From: Cyclaneusma minus
Lineage: Eukaryota > Ascomycota > Leotiomycetes > Marthamycetales > Marthamycetaceae
Length of the DNA stretch: 64,000 nucleotides
NCBI GenBank assembly: GCA_037179335.1
Contig: JAKZHN010000009.1
Coordinates: 248,001-312,000 of the forward strand
Direction: 5' to 3'
Both the position numbers and the translations under genes were made by a program. Shown here one piece after another: positions 1 through 13,300 of this stretch (its first letter is position 1; the number at the start of each line of letters is the position of its first letter). The notes beneath the pieces are model-generated. The model saw only the letters and a list, made by a program, of their open reading frames with translations. It did not search any database and was not told the DNA's origin.

Positions 1-3000
1 GGATGTAGGTATTGATGAAGAGGAAGCCTCAATTGAGGAGGTTGATGAACTTCGCAGGGAGGTCACGAAGGATGATGTGGCATGGGCGGAAGATGTCACA
101 GAAGACCTAGTGGAGTGGATGGAAGTAGATAGGGTAGAGCTGGTAGGGCTTGGTCGTGGTGAAGGTTGGGGTTGTGGATTCGAGCCGGGCCCTCCTGGAC
201 TTGCAGGCGGTGGGTTCTGGGCCGAAACTGTGGTGGACACACATAGCAAAAGAGCTATGGCAGATATCGAAGTTCGCATTTTGAATTCCTGGTCCTGGTC
301 CTCTTTTTTTCCTTCTTGATATCCCGAATAGTCTGACTAGTCGAGAGATGATAAGGCACGTCGTTAACGACAAAGCATGTTCACGCTCGCTGGTATGTGT
401 TCGGATACTCGAGTCGATGATAGCCAAACTTGATGAGTTGCAGTCTTGTCGAATAGTCGGTTCGATATCGTTGATGAAATGGAGTAGTGACAGATTCTTC
501 GTGTGTGAAACGTCCAATACTTTCGAAGACAAAGGACGGTCGAGAAGGTCGATCAACGAGAGGCGTGAATTCGGATATTCGAAAGATAACGACGGTCACG
601 GAAGCGGCACTTAATAAGGACGGCGTTCTCGAATACCCCTCCAGGTTTTTGAAACTCAGTCGGCGACGCTGTCGTCGATCGGTTCCTTAGGCCAACGACC
701 TAGTAGACGTAGTGTGAACGAACGGCGAGGACGAGAGGGTTCAATAATATAAAACAGACTACTTACGAACTACACTAGTCGACTTACCTTCGGCAGAGGC
801 GGTAGGCCGGGGCCAGCAGACCCACATTGGATTTGTGCATGGGTGGCTGTCACGCAGGGGTAGGGACATGGGGGGGCCCGCCTGGATGTCGTGGAGACGA
901 TAACAAAGTAGCGCCATGCACCCACGATGAGCAATATGCTGGTCGATATTCGAGCCATGCCGGATGGGGAGCGTCAAGTGTGGAACACGCTGAGCTGGTG
1001 ACATCGAGAAGCACGGCTCGTGGTGAAGACCGTGGTGTGAACTCGTGGGTTTTGGCTGTGGGAATTGAAGGCTGCGGACCAAGAGGGTGTGTAAGAGGTC
1101 GACTAAGACGTCCCAGCTGGTGGTAAGTTGGGGAAAAGTGTAGGATAAAGTTCTTTGCAACACAGATCCTGTACACCCTCATCTTCGACACCACGAGCGA
1201 GACCAAGTCCATCAAGCTGATCAATAATTCTGGACCTCGCACCTCAGTAGTTCAAAGACGGTGGTATCAAATCTGCATCGTTCTGCAGCGTTGGAGATCA
1301 AACTTGGCGTGGGCCGTGCTGACACAACCAAGTCTCCGTTCGAGGCCGCTAAACCCAATCCGCCAATTCCCATTCTTGTCATTTTACGGTCATCCTCGCG
1401 ACCGACTTCTCTTACCACTGTCACTGACAGTCCGGAATATTGCAAACTCTCGTTAGTTGCCGCAACGCAACCGTCACGATGCTAAAGAGAGGGCATGAAT
1501 GGACTAACGGCCCTTCGACTTTCCTCTCGGCCGACGACCCAAAACCGCAAGCGAAGGACAAAATCACCTGCCTGGTAGGCTGGACGGAAATACATGTACC
1601 AATCGACGGTATTATGTGACGCCATGCATCGTCCGCCACCAGGCTCGCAAATGGAGACTTACTCGCAATCGCGTCGCCACGATCCAGGGCGTCATGCAGG
1701 TGTGAAGGAGCTGCAGCTGCATTATGCAGCCAAGAGGCCCTGGTCAAGTCACTCCTCTGGCCTCTCGTCGAACCATCGAGAGATGGGTTTGTCGGTGAGC
1801 ACGGCGCCAGGCTGAAAAGAGCTGCTCGTCCACTAGCCACAACCATCAGAGTCGCTACCAGGAGAGAAACGGTGTCCCAGACCTGCTGCGCTGGCATCGG
1901 CTCACAGCTTACTGCAGAGGACCACGGCAAGGTGAGCAGCCACCGAGCTGAGCATCACAAACACCGCCAACCTGATGCGCTGGTAGCAAGACGCCTTGGA
2001 GTTGAGGCTGACCTCTCCACGCCCGGTTTCACCCTTGTATAACGGCGCGGGACAGGTGTCTGCGACTTATTGCTCACAACTCCCCACGAATGCCAACTCC
2101 AGCAGTTGCACGCACGCCCGTGGCACACGCGCCAACCGTCTTTCAGGTACAGCAGCTGCTAAAACCAAGGCGACGGCGCCAGGAGGGCGCCAGCATCGAG
2201 GGGAGAGGCCAATGGCCGGCGTTAGCTGCCCTCTCGTACGGAACACGGTCCAGGAACACGCACCATTGATGATAATATCCGTTTTATTATCTCCGGTACA
2301 TCCTGTCCAGCAGCATCATCTGACACCTGCAATTCCAAGGCACCGCGACGAGCATTGAATCCTTCCACTGCTTCTGCCAGCCGTGTCGACCACATGGCAG
2401 GACTGCAGCAAGCCGATCTTGCTCGGTGTGTGTTGACCTGTGGAGCTGCTGAGATGCTGATACACGTCCACGCCGCATGATGTCTGGGGATCACGACTTT
2501 GTTTTCCAGCTTGACTGCCTCTTCGCACATGCAGGAAGAACCCCGGAGAGCGCAACGACCACGGTCAGCACCTGTCTTTCTTCATATCATCACCTCTCCC
2601 CGGTCCTTGCAGCACATCCCGTCGCGAAACTCTGATCGAAACTCTAGTCAGGGAGGGGATTTTCGACAATTGCCATGGAAGCGTGCAGTCAGTGCCAGTC
2701 ACAACATAGTACTCTCTGGCGTGCTGCTGAACTACTGACCCGCCCGATGTGCCGTCGTGCAAGTCGTTTACGGCCACGTGAGGATGTTAATGAAATTACA
2801 TTTCCCTCTTGTCAGATCTACAGGCCGAGCTTGTACCCTTTGACACGATCAGCCGCCTCCCAACCGGTCGTGACACCCTCTTTCTGACGCTCTCAGGACG
2901 ATCTAGGCTCGTGTCGAACCTTCAGCCATCTCAAGGAACGGAGCGCAACTCTAAAGTCCAAAAGTCAAATCATCCAAACCCTAAATTCCAAATCGCGGCC

Positions 3001-6000
3001 ACATACGATAACTTGATAAGCTCGTGCCATCATGAACCCTTCGTTGCGACATCGATCCATGTCTGCTTTCCCCGCCTATGAGTCCGTTTCAAGTGCCTGA
3101 GATTTATGCGCTCCAGCTTTTGCCCCTCATCCCAGCAGCCGCACAGGCAGGGATGGAGGAGCGAAAGCGAGCATGGTCCAGTCTCAGGGACTCCAGAAAA
3201 GCGGTCAAACAAAACTCTATCGTCGCCACGAACACGGCAATTCGCGGCGACCGTAAGAGAATCAGGGATTCCCGGGTTTAGCAGAAACGTGGTGAACTTG
3301 CTTTTGCAGCTTTGCTTCTTGCAGCTTCGTGAAGAACTTCTGGAACCTGGAAACCGGATTCAGCCTTGGTAGGGAAGTGATTGACGACAGCTGGCTTAGC
3401 TACGGCGCTACGAACTTAGGAGCTGGGAGCTGCGAGATGCTCCGCGACTCAGGAAGCTGGCCTGGCTGCGGGGATAACGTCAATTGAAGTCGTCAACATG
3501 AGACAGACAGCGCATCATGACCTCCCAAAAAGTGAAGCTCGAGCGCAAACATCGTGAAGAAAAGCCCTTCAGCTGACATGCTTGCTGACTCGAAAGCTCG
3601 AACAGAAGTTCAGAGCCTAGGAGGAAGTTCGGATCAACAGCTTGCCGCTGCAGCGCCGTCCAACCAAAACGAAGTGCCTGAAACGGACAACAATTTCATC
3701 CCGACTTCCCTTTCTTGGTGAGCTCGAACCAATCAGCTGCTTTGTATTAATGAATTTCTCCTCAGCCCCCACACGATTTCTCAAACAAGTGCCGTATGAT
3801 GTTCCTGGCCTGAGATGTTGACGTTGTGGCCCTGTGGGGAGCTACTAGTGCCCGGAGTGGAACCTTTCGCACTCGGATTATGGTCCCAAAATAGGAAGCA
3901 TTGGAGAATTGAGATCTGGGGAACCCTTTGTCATCCGTTATATTTTGTGGAGAAGGTCGTCTCGCGAATTGCCGTACACGGATGCACGGTTATTACGAAA
4001 CAAGACCAAGCCTTCTGAATTGGTCATACCGACAGACGGCGATATTAATTTGAGAGACATCAGACATCACAATCCCGGGATTCGTTGTTGAGGCTCAAAA
4101 TTTGTAGGTTGGAATTGCCCCTTTTTCTCTTCACCGCGACTGGTTTTCGGAGAATTCTCAGTCTGGACTCGGGACTGGGAATGTTGAGCGCGGCCCCGTT
4201 TCATCGTTGCAAAGTTTTCTTTCAAAATACAGTATGAGGCTTCGTGACATCTCCGCCGGACAGTCGCTGGTTGGCAAGTCCTTTGAACAGGTGTCTAGAA
4301 CCTCTCGCTCGACTCGCGATCAACAAGCGTTATCAGTTCCGATGACGAACCCCAGATTTGAGGATTTGAAAATGCTGATTGAACTCGGGCTTCTACAAAC
4401 CCCATTATTACAACCCTCCATCCCTGTCCATAGCCACCTCATTACCATCCTTCAAAAGTCACATCAGGGCCTTCAAACCGTCAAAACTCACAAGAAAAAG
4501 CAAATTCTCGCCGGCTCATCTCGGCCCCATCACCACACTCAAATTTCGGAGCTTGCCCACGCATGCGACGTCTTCGGGCGATCTCGAAGCCGAGAAATCC
4601 CAAGATTTTCACATCCTGGTGTTCAGATCCGAATATCAGAATCTCGCTTTCGCCAAAAGGCTTTGCTGGTCCGCAAATTTCCTTTCCAAGCCTCCAAGGC
4701 CGATGCCCGCTCCACCATAACGGCTCGTTCCGCCGCTCGCCGTCACGGCGAATTTAGCGGCACTGGAGTCGGCGATAATTATCGGCATCGGCAAAAGCCT
4801 ACGATCGTACAAGAATGCACTACTGCACAAAGTTATGCGGCTAGGAAATGCGATAGCGAGGTGCAGAAGCGCGGCTGTGGGAGTGGAGTCGAGACTGGAC
4901 TCGCGATATTCTCGAAATAGGGTGCATCTCTGGCTTCAAGCTTATGCAGCGCATAGGAGGAGTCTGGGACATTCCGCTTCGAGAAAGTCCAGATGGAAGA
5001 ATCGCCAGATGGCTGCAGGGCTTCAGAGCCGGCGACAATAAGTTCTGGTAATCTTCGACGCCCCGCGGCCTCACGAACTTCAGCTTAGTCTATCTTTTCT
5101 TTTGGCGACATAAGCTTGCCCTTCAAAATGATTGAAAGCTGAAACGCGTCGGCGATGATCATTCTTGAGGTTTCCTGGGCAGCCCCATGGGCTCCATGTT
5201 GACAAATAATCAACATGACGACAACGGAGATCACTCCACCTCCTCCAGATACCGAAGACCCCGGGTCCCTGACGATACATCTCCCCACACGTGCTTCAAG
5301 TCATGGAAGCCTACATAGGCGGTAGGTTACTCAGGTATTTGACATCTTTGGCCCCCTCAACAGTGTGGACTACACAGCCTGCAGGACGCTGCTGCATGCA
5401 CTTCCCTGGTGCCGCATCCAGACCTGCCACCTTCTCGGAGGAATATGCAGCTCGTACACAATACGAATGGTACAAAAGCCCCTGAGGGGAGTGCTTGAGG
5501 GACCGTGTGTCTGCATACATAGCAGATGTACTATATACATTCGGCGAATACTTCCTACTCCTATTTTCATGGGCGCTGACTCGTCTACCGATGTATCTGT
5601 ACTTTGGCAGATGGCAGGCCGATATGCACGACACTGTGCATCATGACGTGGTGGACGTGGTGGGATGGGAATATCCTCCGCTCAGCGTGTTATCCGGGGC
5701 ATCTTCGCTCTTAGCTGAGTGGTGGCATGGCTTGAGAAGTTGACAGCCTTGCTGTCCTCGAAGCCCAAAATCTGATATCTTTCCCCAGATAGCCATCCAT
5801 ATCTTCAGACGAGCCTCGAGCGCCAGCTCTGAGCTGGCAGCAGTCGTGGGCTCTAGGATTAAGAGACGAACAAGTACCGCTCGCTCACTGGTTACACTTC
5901 TATCCGGCATGGAATACAAATCTTCCGCCAAAGAGAACGCGTTGATACTCGGGTCATACAACACATCTCCCTTTCTGCCGAAGAGCCTAAAGTCCCAACT

Positions 6001-7717
6001 CCCGACCTGCGGTCAAACCTTCGATGCTATGCTCTGTAATCCAGCTCAGCGACATTAGGTACTTCGCTTCGCTCCCCAACCGCTGGACACGCAGACACGT
6101 GGGCATCTCCCAAATCTCCAAAATCAAATCCCAATCTCTCACACACCCGACCTGTCACATCCCGACTTATCCACGTGCTCAAATCTCGCCCGCTTTCCCA
6201 TCGATCACTACGGCTAGGGGCGGGCAGAAAACGTGACAGAGCGAGCACAGCGTATTCTCAAACGTGCTGCCATGATCCATGATGCCATGTCCGACGGTGA
6301 CTTTGTATAACCCGAGTGTCACGAAGTTCTAGACGATACTGAGTCTCATGTCCGCCCATATTTGTAATAATGTACCAGTACCTAGTTGAGGCACTTGGCA
6401 CTACAGACAGCAAAATACATAGTCGACGTAGCACGAAAGCTCAAAGTCAAATGTAGGTGAAAGAAAGGATTGAGGAAGGACTTTACATGAAACACTGACA
6501 GCGGCCAGCAACAGTCGCCGCTGCACTGCACATAGCCGCACAAAGGGCGAAAACCACGTGCTTTGCTTTGGGACCATCCAGTTCCTCGGTTTCCGCCAAA
6601 GTCCCCAAAGTACGTGTATGTCACGGTGCCGCAGACCGTCAGGTTCTGTGTGCTACGTTTCGCATGTTCGACTGTTCGGATGGCATGGCATCTGCACTGG
6701 ACCGTACATGTTGTGGACGGGAGGGAGAAATTTGACAGCGGGTGCCTGCGAGGTGGCGGACGGGTGAATGCTTCGAAGAGCTCGAGTACAGCAGTAGAAG
6801 ATGTGGTGTGCTGGGGATGCGGGGTGCCGTGATACCTCGTGGTGTGAGGTTTACCGGGGCTTTGGGATGGGCCGGGATGGGGGTGTGGATGAGGTGCTTA
6901 CGCTTGAGGTTCTGGCGAGGGGGGCGGAGGTGTAAGGTGTCTGCATATTCCATGGTAGACGTGAGGTCTTGAAGCTTCTGGACGTACCTGCACGCGTGTG
7001 TGTCTAGCTCGCCTATGGGGAACGGACTCGGACTTGACTGGGGAATGGGAGGTGACTGAGTGTGAATGGTGAGAGTGGTGAGTGATATTGGTGATACAAC
7101 AACGTGACCTGACGGCTCTCTGCATCATTGTGCCGAAGGGAGCACGAAACTTTGGGTTCTCGAGAATGATTTGTAGCTTGAGTACAAAACCGGCAAATCT
7201 TTCGTCTTGGCGTAGAGTTTCTCGAAGATGGGGTGTTGCCACGAGGACTTCCTTGTCGTTGACGTTTCCTTCGGCTCATATTCTGTGTGTACCTGTAAGT
7301 GAGTCCGACTTTAGCAGTCCGCGAAAGTACCTTACCTTTAGCTGTTAGAATTCGATACTATATGTCTCTCAGACTCTTACTTGTATGTTACTTGGCCCTT
7401 GTCTCTTGACCGGGAACGGGAGCGGCGAAGGTCAGGGGCAGATGGGTGAACAATCCCCTTTGAGTCAGGAACAGTCCTTCACAGGTTGGTATTCATGTAC
7501 AATGCCATGGAAAAAGTCAAGACATTGCCTAAAATCAAGGATTGACAAATGACAACGTTCCCATTCACTTGGAAAGTTCCCAGTTATTTCGATTCTTCAC
7601 AATCATTGTGGATATTCCCACTCATTTGCGGGGTGTAGATGGTATCCAGACTGGAATATGCTCTGCCAGAGGACTGAAGTCTCCCATTGCTTCATTCCTC
7701 TACATATCTAAATTCAT
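1..7717. other. gene-poor region, no recognised gene
   Basis: I see no protein family, RNA gene or clear repeat here. The longest open stretch is 237 codons at 4207-4920 (+). Its composition is ordinary, it shows no domain, and no adjoining splice-linked frame extends it, so I do not call it. The first 319 bases are open on the + strand with an acidic sequence and could be the tail of a gene cut by the window edge, but the opposite strand is also nearly open, so this is not decisive. The 3' UTR of the CorA-like gene probably occupies the last few hundred bases. Confidence 0.5.
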
Positions 7718-9433
7718 CTAGTCTCGAAGTTTGCTTACCCTTGGAGCCGAACGCCTAAGTAATGCTGAAGCCATTTCTCTTCGTCTCATGAGACCCAATT
7801 CACCGTTCGATTCAACACTATGTCACCGAAGCCCTCATATACCTGCGCTGCCAGTAAAACCAAAACGCGGAAACCAATGCCGTAACAGGAATCGTAACGA
7901 CCCAGTAGATCCAGAACTTGTCAGAAACTGTCCAATGCTGCGGTTCTGTACCAGTAGCAGGAGAGAAGTTGAAGAAACTGGTGCTAAACACGGCCTGGAT
8001 ACTGTTAGTACTCACGCCAGCAAGATGTCTCAATATTACTGACGCAGATGAATGTTCCGGGCAGAAACAGGAGTCCCAGTACTGAGACTGTCCTCATAGC
8101 CGCGCTGTCCGCTTTTGTTGCTTCTCCGATGCGTACAGCAATGTGACTGTCGTGCTGGGCAACGATGTTGAAGGCCTGATCACACATTAGCACATGGGCG
8201 ATGTTATCGGCATTCATTACTCACCAGGTTTATCTCGCCTCGAAGTCTCTCCTCCAAGGCCTTTGAGCGTAGATGGAGACACTTGAGGAGACTCTGTTGT
8301 AAGCGGAACTTTCTGCTCGTCTGCCTCGAAGCAGCGGATGTTGTTGTTGGAAGTGATGGATTCTCTTCAAGGAAGGCTTGGTGCTCGAGAACCAATCCCG
8401 ATACTGTCTCATTGGCGATCGCTAGCATCTCTGATGAATGGATGATGTGTCTCGCCACTTCATGCATGCTTATGTAGTCGGGATCTGGGTTTACCGATGA
8501 TACTCGATTCTAAAGAGGTTAACCTTATTTGAAGTGATTATGTGGTTTTCGTTACGAACCCTCTCAATGTCCCGGATCACATTGCGAAAAGACCACACAG
8601 CCGAATCGTAAAGCTCGATTATCTTCTCAAGCACAACCGCATGGAACGTAAATGGACCCGTCGTCTGAAAATTATTTGTAGGATTGAGAAGGAAAGCCGT
8701 CAATGATGACTTGATTGGGGCAGGCAGGTTGAAACATAGAACGACTAATGAATTAGATGGTGTCCAAGATGTGAAGAATCCTAGTCGGTGCCAGACGTAT
8801 GATGTGTTGATTTCCGGAAGAGGTCTAGGCCAGGTTGTTGGGCTGTTAGATGGTTCCTTGACGAGGAATCGGAAGATTGTACCTGTTTCATGAATTAGTA
8901 TTTGAGATTATGAATTGCCTCGAACGTACTAAGTTCCTCTACCGTTCCATGAACATTTATTGTCTCTTGCGACCCAACGAAGCCGCTGGCCTCTTGTGAC
9001 AGGGGGTTCCAGAAAGATGCTGCAATGCCAAACTTGGCGGAGAGGTCTCTGTCCATCCCTTTTTTCATGAGAACAGACTCAGCAGGTAGAAATCTGTGAT
9101 CTGATTAGTGTTTGAAGATATTCCGCACCATGTCATGATCAATTTACATGACAAACACCTCGTCAGGCGGTATTTTCTTCACATATCAGCATTAGAAGAT
9201 ATTGGGGAAAGAGATCCAATACCATAGCACACAGCTCTTGCATCGATATTTTTCCGGGGGTCCAGTTTGAACTCTCTGAGAGCAGTTAGCGCAGAACCCG
9301 TGCCGTTATATATGGATTTATTTGCCATACTCCTGTGAATGAAGCTCGACAGCGGGATATCAGTATTGATGTTATCTCTTGAAAATGCGCTGGCTGAAGC
9401 GGACATGACACTTTTGCTGTAGAGTTGCATCAT
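7718..9433 (-). CDS. Fungal CorA-like (Mg2+ transporter-fold) two-helix membrane protein
   Basis: Membrane protein of the fungal CorA-like family, whose members have a cytosolic helical domain and two C-terminal membrane helices. Transport of Mg2+ is a family-level guess. Proposed exons: 9433-9233, 9176-9148, 9093-8930, 8882-8495, 8468-8225, 8175-8044, 7994-7843, then a short uncertain tail ending at about 7718. All internal junctions keep frame. The signature is near the C-terminus: HIAVRIGEATKADSAAMRT before the first hydrophobic helix (VSVLGLLFLPGTFIC), then FSTSFFNF, and the second helix around FWIYWVVTIPVTALVSAFWF. The usual CorA GMN motif between the helices is not seen, as in many fungal members. 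The first donor (GTGTGC at 9232) and the last exon are the weakest points. It lies head-to-head with the NLR-type gene, 937 bp apart. Confidence 0.75.
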
Positions 9434-10370
9434 TGTGGAGGGAAAAATAGAAACCTAAGCGCCTAGGCAATTATTGGTACTACTTATTGACCACAAGGTA
9501 GACAAAGCCTGAAATGTTCAAATAGGATGATAGATTGCTGTGTCTTTGATGTTCTTTTGCAATATAAACAGTGTGGTTGAAATATGAAATCGTTGGAAAC
9601 CTAAGGTAGCTGTCAAGAAAGCCTCCGTGGGAGTCTTGCCGTAGCAATCAGCACAGCCCCGAGTGGCCAAGCTATCTCAGGTGAGACGCAGGTGTCAGCA
9701 GGGCGCTATCAAATCTTGAGCCACAATGCGTACTCTGCTGTGTCACACCACCATATTGAACTCAGCCCGTCGTGGGGGCGGTAACGGCCGTGATCATCGC
9801 AACACCGCCTCGATGTGATGCCTTAGCTGAAATTCGAAGCAAAGTCTTAAGGTCACCGATTGCACGTCAAGTGAGGTCAACATAGATCACTGATCGCGAA
9901 GGCTCAGAATGTATCGGATGAAGGTCGAAACTCCGCTCCCAGTTAAGTAGCCTTGCTGCTGTACATGACTGAAAATAGATCATGTCGACCCATGGCTTGG
10001 ATGTGTAGGCGGTGGATTCAGCCGGATTTGGGTCGGCCTTTACCTACCTTTTTGGACCGAGGTGAGTAGGGTCAGGGGTCTGATCCCACCCGGACTGGCA
10101 TATTGGCGGAGACTCCCCTCTTTCAGCCGCAAATCGCACCACACCCAATCGCTGGCCTCCATCCATGGCCGCGTACAGCACCTCTGCTATGCTTGAAAGC
10201 AAAGTCTTAAATACAAGGCGCTCCTTCGTGGGACAGTTCAGTCCAAATCGATAAGGCTGGCTACAGTGGTCAACACAAAGGTGAGGCTTCCCATCTGTGA
10301 ATATATGCATTACTTACTAATAAAAACGTTTTAGCGAGCACAGTTATAAAGTTTCTCGACTAAGCACACC
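9434..10370. promoter_or_regulatory. divergent intergenic region between CorA-like and NLR-type genes
   Basis: Presumed shared promoter space between two outward-facing genes. A 14-bp direct repeat (AAGCAAAGTCTTAA) occurs at 9837-9850 and 10197-10210, exactly 360 bp apart. I see no clear TATA box close to either start and no other gene. Confidence 0.35.
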
Positions 10371-13300
10371 ATGTCTTCAGGTTCTCGGACGCTTAGGCAT
10401 GATGATTATACTGTCGGATGGATCTGTGCTTTACCAGAAACCGAGTTGGTAGCGGCAAAAGCTATGTTTGATGAAGAACATCCTACACTGCACGCGGTGG
10501 ATTCGCAAGATACCAACACCTATCATCTTGGCAAAATAGGTCCTCATAACGTGGTCATTGCTTGCTTGCCTGCAATGAAAATTGGTACCGTCTCTGCTGC
10601 TGTCGTGGCAAAAGATCTGCTACGAAGCTTCACTCAGGTCAGATTCGGCTTAATGGTCGGCATCGGTGGTGGAGCACCATATTACAGCCACGCAGAGCAT
10701 GCAGAAGACGAAGGTTACGAGGAGTCCGACGAGGAGGATTCCGACGAGGACGATTCCAACGACGATAGAGACATTCGACTCGGTGATGTTGTGGTCAGCT
10801 TACCCTCAAAGCCCTCGCAACAAGCCGTCGTACAATATGATTTCGGCAAATCAGTGCAAGGAGGCAAGTTCATTCGCACTGGTACGCTCAACAATCCACC
10901 AAACATAATGCTTGGTATTGTATCAGGACTCCAGGCAGATGGCACACTGAAAGGCTACCAGTACGATGCGCTCTCCGATCATGTATCGAAGATGTTTATC
11001 AGATATCCAAATCTTCCTCAGAGCTTCAAGCATCCGGGCCCTACCAAAGATCGACTTTTCAGAACGAATGCTCCTCACGTGGAAGGAAAGAAGACCTGTA
11101 AGGCCTGCCGCGGTCCTTCAGACGAGAATCTTATTCTAAGGGAAGACCGACCAAGCGCATCGCCAAAGATACACTATGGGACTATTGGATCAGCGAACCG
11201 GGTGATGAAAGATTCGGTTTTACGAGATAAATGGGCGAGGGAGGAAGGAATTGTATGTTTTGAGATGGAAGCTGCAGGTATGATTTCAGTTCTCACACTT
11301 CAACTGCCTTGATCCATTACCCTCTGTGATTCGCTCATAGCTTGATCACTGATATGCTTTCGACAGGACTGATGGACTCATTTCCATGTTTGGTGATTCG
11401 AGGGATTTGTGACTACGCGGATTCTCATAAGAACAAGATCTGGCAACCCTATGCTGCTGCGACAGCAGCGTCGTATGCCAAAGAGCTTCTCCGTTTGGCA
11501 TCATCGCAAGGCGTGCTTAGCGAGAAGCCTATCATCCAAGTTGAAGGTAAGTAGGCAGGATTCCAGTGTGCATTGTCAGGCTGATAGTACACTCTGAATA
11601 CCTACTTGATGGGATAATCATATCATATCACGATTGGTGCTGTGATGGACAGAGAAGCTTGTTCTTGTAACTACACACCCTATAATATTCTACATCAAAT
11701 TTACCGAGACAATACGGATGGCTACTAATCTTACACTATTTGTAGACCTTGTTCTTCACAAAGAGGTGTCTCAGCTCAGTCAAAACATTGTCGAGCAGAC
11801 CGAACAGCAGCGCATTCGTCACGAGAACACCCAGAAACAGCTAAGAAACCGTGCAAGAACAGCCGATGAACATGCTTGCCTACAAAGTTTCAAGACATCG
11901 ACCTATGAGGATTTCAAGAACAGCAACCCAGACCGGGCCCCTGATACATGCTCATGGGTCCTTGGGAATGCCAAATACGCCCAATGGCTCGGGAGCCAGA
12001 ATGATGACCTGCTCTGGATTTCAGCTGATCCTGGATGCGGGAAGTCAGTATTGGCCCGATCTTTAATTGAGAACGAACTTGGTAGCTCAGTTTCACGCTC
12101 GGTTTGCTACTTCTTCTTCAAAGATTCAGGGGATGAAGAGCAAAGCCGCTCGGCTACAGCGCTCAACCTCACCTGATCAAGCACGCAATGCCCCACTGGC
12201 GTCGGAACGGGAGCAGACTTCGATATGAAGTCAGCGAGCTCTGGCGCATCTTCATTAGTGCAGCAGCCGACCAAGACTCTCGTGATATAATCTGCGTGCT
12301 CGATGCACTAGATGAGTGCGGGGGCCGTGATCGTAAAAAACTGCAAAAACAGCTCTCAGAGTGGTATGGCGATTCCACATTGCGCAGTCTGCGAAGCACA
12401 AAAACGAGTCGTCTAAGGGTTCTTGTTACTAGTCGTGCCTACGACGACATTGTATCTGGCTTTAAAAGTCTGCCAAAAATCCGAATATCGGGAGAGAAGG
12501 AGAACGACAAGATTCGCGAGGAGATCGATCTGGTCATTCGACAGAGGGTACCGATATTGGCCGAAAAATACAGATTGAAAGATCCCAGGAAGAGAGAGCT
12601 CGAAAATTGGCTTCTTGGAATGGAAAATCGAACCTATCTCTGGCTTCATCTGGCAATGGAGAGTATTGAAACGACATACAAGAACAATCTTGATCCTGAT
12701 TCGGTGTCGATCGAGTCGCTTCAGCTCCCCCTTTCGATCGATGACGCCTATGAGAAGATATTGAATAAAATAGAGCGCGAAAACAAATCGACGGCCACAA
12801 AAATTCTTCACATAGTTGTTGGAGCTCGTCGAGCTCTAACAATCCCTGAGATGGCAATCGCGCTTGGCCTCGCTCTTCGGCCACACGCTGGATCCTACAC
12901 TGGAAGCAGAATAGATAAAGCGCGCCTTGAAGAGGTTCTTCCAAGTTTGTGTGGGCTCTTTGTTTTCATTAATCATTCGAAGATCTATCTCATCCACCAG
13001 ACCGCGAAAGAATTTCTCGTCCAAAAAGATGGCCAAGAGAGACTTACAGGCTGGAATCATTGCTTAAAGCCAGATGACTTCGAGACTCTTATGACCAGTA
13101 TATGCGTCTGCTATCTGTCTTTGAATGGGCTCACTTTGCTACAACCCGATTATTGGACTAAATCGGGAAATGATCAAGCCACGCAGGCAAGTCAACATCC
13201 AGTTTACTATTGGTATTGGATACGAATGCTAAATTTCTCAGCCCTGGCAGTCGAAATTTATTACAGAGTACGCTCAATCGACAGCGGTTCTGGACGACCG

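Noticed and set aside
107..556. 149-codon minus-strand frame at the left edge
   Set aside because: No recognisable feature; overlaps an equally open + strand frame.
4207..4920. 237-codon open frame
   Set aside because: No domain, no conserved motif, composition of random sequence, and no splice-linked extension.
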